Below are positions 5,372 to 5,692 of a DNA stretch of 5,692 nucleotides, piece by piece. Under the pieces are notes generated by a model. The model searched no databases. It saw only the letters and a program-made list of their open reading frames with translations, and was not told the origin of the DNA. The stretch covers positions 1 through 5,692 of the forward strand of contig CAZXBG010000193.1 of assembly GCA_964638865.1 (NCBI GenBank), in the 5' to 3' direction. Numbering within the stretch: the stretch's first letter is position 1; the number at the start of each line of letters is the position of its first letter. The stretch comes from UBA7236 sp964638865 (GTDB taxonomy: Bacteria > Bacteroidota > Bacteroidia > Chitinophagales > BACL12). The position numbers and the translations under genes were made by a program.

Positions 5372-5692
5372 TTATTCCTTCCACTCCCAACTCGGTATTA
5401 ACCCTCTCAAACCCATATCCACCACTGCTTCATTATTGGCAGGTACAATTGCATCAAGATCCCAATCTCCATTTCCGTTCGAATCTATCCACTCAAAACT
5501 GTTATTTACCGAAAAAGATATATAAATGAATAATTCTGATGTTTCAGTTCCGTCAATAATGAGAGGCTCGGCAAATGCACCTGTTATTACACAAGACCCT
5601 TCCGGCACCGGAGAAGTTGCATCGAGTGGATTTACAACAGTGGTTGCCCCCGCAGGTGCTTGACCGGAATAAATGGCATTATAGGGTTCGAG
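5372..5692 (-). CDS. C-terminal part of an unrecognised protein, running off the right edge
   Basis: The frame is open from the right edge (5692) to TAA 5372-5374, giving the last 106 residues. An apparent GTG at 5606-5608 is internal: the frame continues upstream without a stop (PYNAIYSGQAPAGATTVVNP and so on), so the true start lies outside the window. The fragment has a beta-rich pattern (PLIIDGTETSELFIYISFSV), then FEWIDSNGNGDWDLD, a Ca-loop-like D-x-N-x-N-x-D run in an aromatic setting, and ends VDMGLRGLIPSWEWKE. I do not recognise the family. The composition suits an exported Bacteroidota protein, possibly a lipoprotein, but no signal peptide can be seen here. It is on the same strand as, and 189 nt upstream of, the multicopper oxidase-like gene. 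Confidence 0.65.
   Translation of the reverse strand, partial: LEPYNAIYSGQAPAGATTVVNPLDATSPVPEGSCVITGAFAEPLIIDGTETSELFIYISFSVNNSFEWIDSNGNGDWDLDAIVPANNEAVVDMGLRGLIPSWEWKE

Overview
The window is AT-rich and looks like Bacteroidota DNA, probably an uncultured relative of Flavobacteriales or Chitinophagales. The evidence is: remnants of type IX secretion (T9SS) C-terminal sorting tails, MopE-type metal-binding repeats joined to a propeller-like strand ('DGDVTDNHGNYDYWIIKL'), a DUF4294 protein, start sites with little Shine-Dalgarno signal, and -7 elements of the Bacteroidota form TAnnTTTG. Every intact or edge-cut gene is on the minus strand.

Left part (1-1509) is a gene graveyard. On the minus strand lies a large piece of a secreted protein with four 67-68 residue MopE repeats. 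Its N-terminus is missing, because a stop lies directly before the only ATG. An in-frame TAA interrupts the fourth repeat exactly where the other repeats have Tyr or Phe, and the reading frame then stays open to the window edge. Head to head with it, on the plus strand, are two orphan T9SS type A tails (about 957-1178 and 1340-1453) with no start codons or bodies. The layout suggests inversion or tail exchange among T9SS-secreted proteins, followed by decay. The second tail is bracketed by a short inverted repeat.

Middle part (1510-3499) is a compact minus-strand operon, transcribed right to left: a small signal-peptide/single-helix membrane protein, a CapA-family metallophosphatase-like exported protein, and a secreted DUF4294 protein, with gaps of 26 and 32 nt. 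A TAnnTTTG element lies about 70 nt upstream of the first gene. The group probably acts in the cell envelope, but the sequence does not reveal its substrate.

Right part (3610-5692) holds a 509-residue multicopper-oxidase-fold protein with a Tat signal and a lipobox. It ends at a strong intrinsic terminator. It has lost most copper ligands, including both type 1 histidines, so it resembles the copper-free SufI/FtsP type more than an active oxidase. Upstream, running off the right edge, is the C-terminal part of an unrecognised protein on the same strand.

I found no RNA genes, CRISPR array or transposase. The clearest points for follow-up are the degenerate multicopper oxidase and the rearranged, nonsense-interrupted MopE/T9SS locus. 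I do not see a convincing new multi-gene system.
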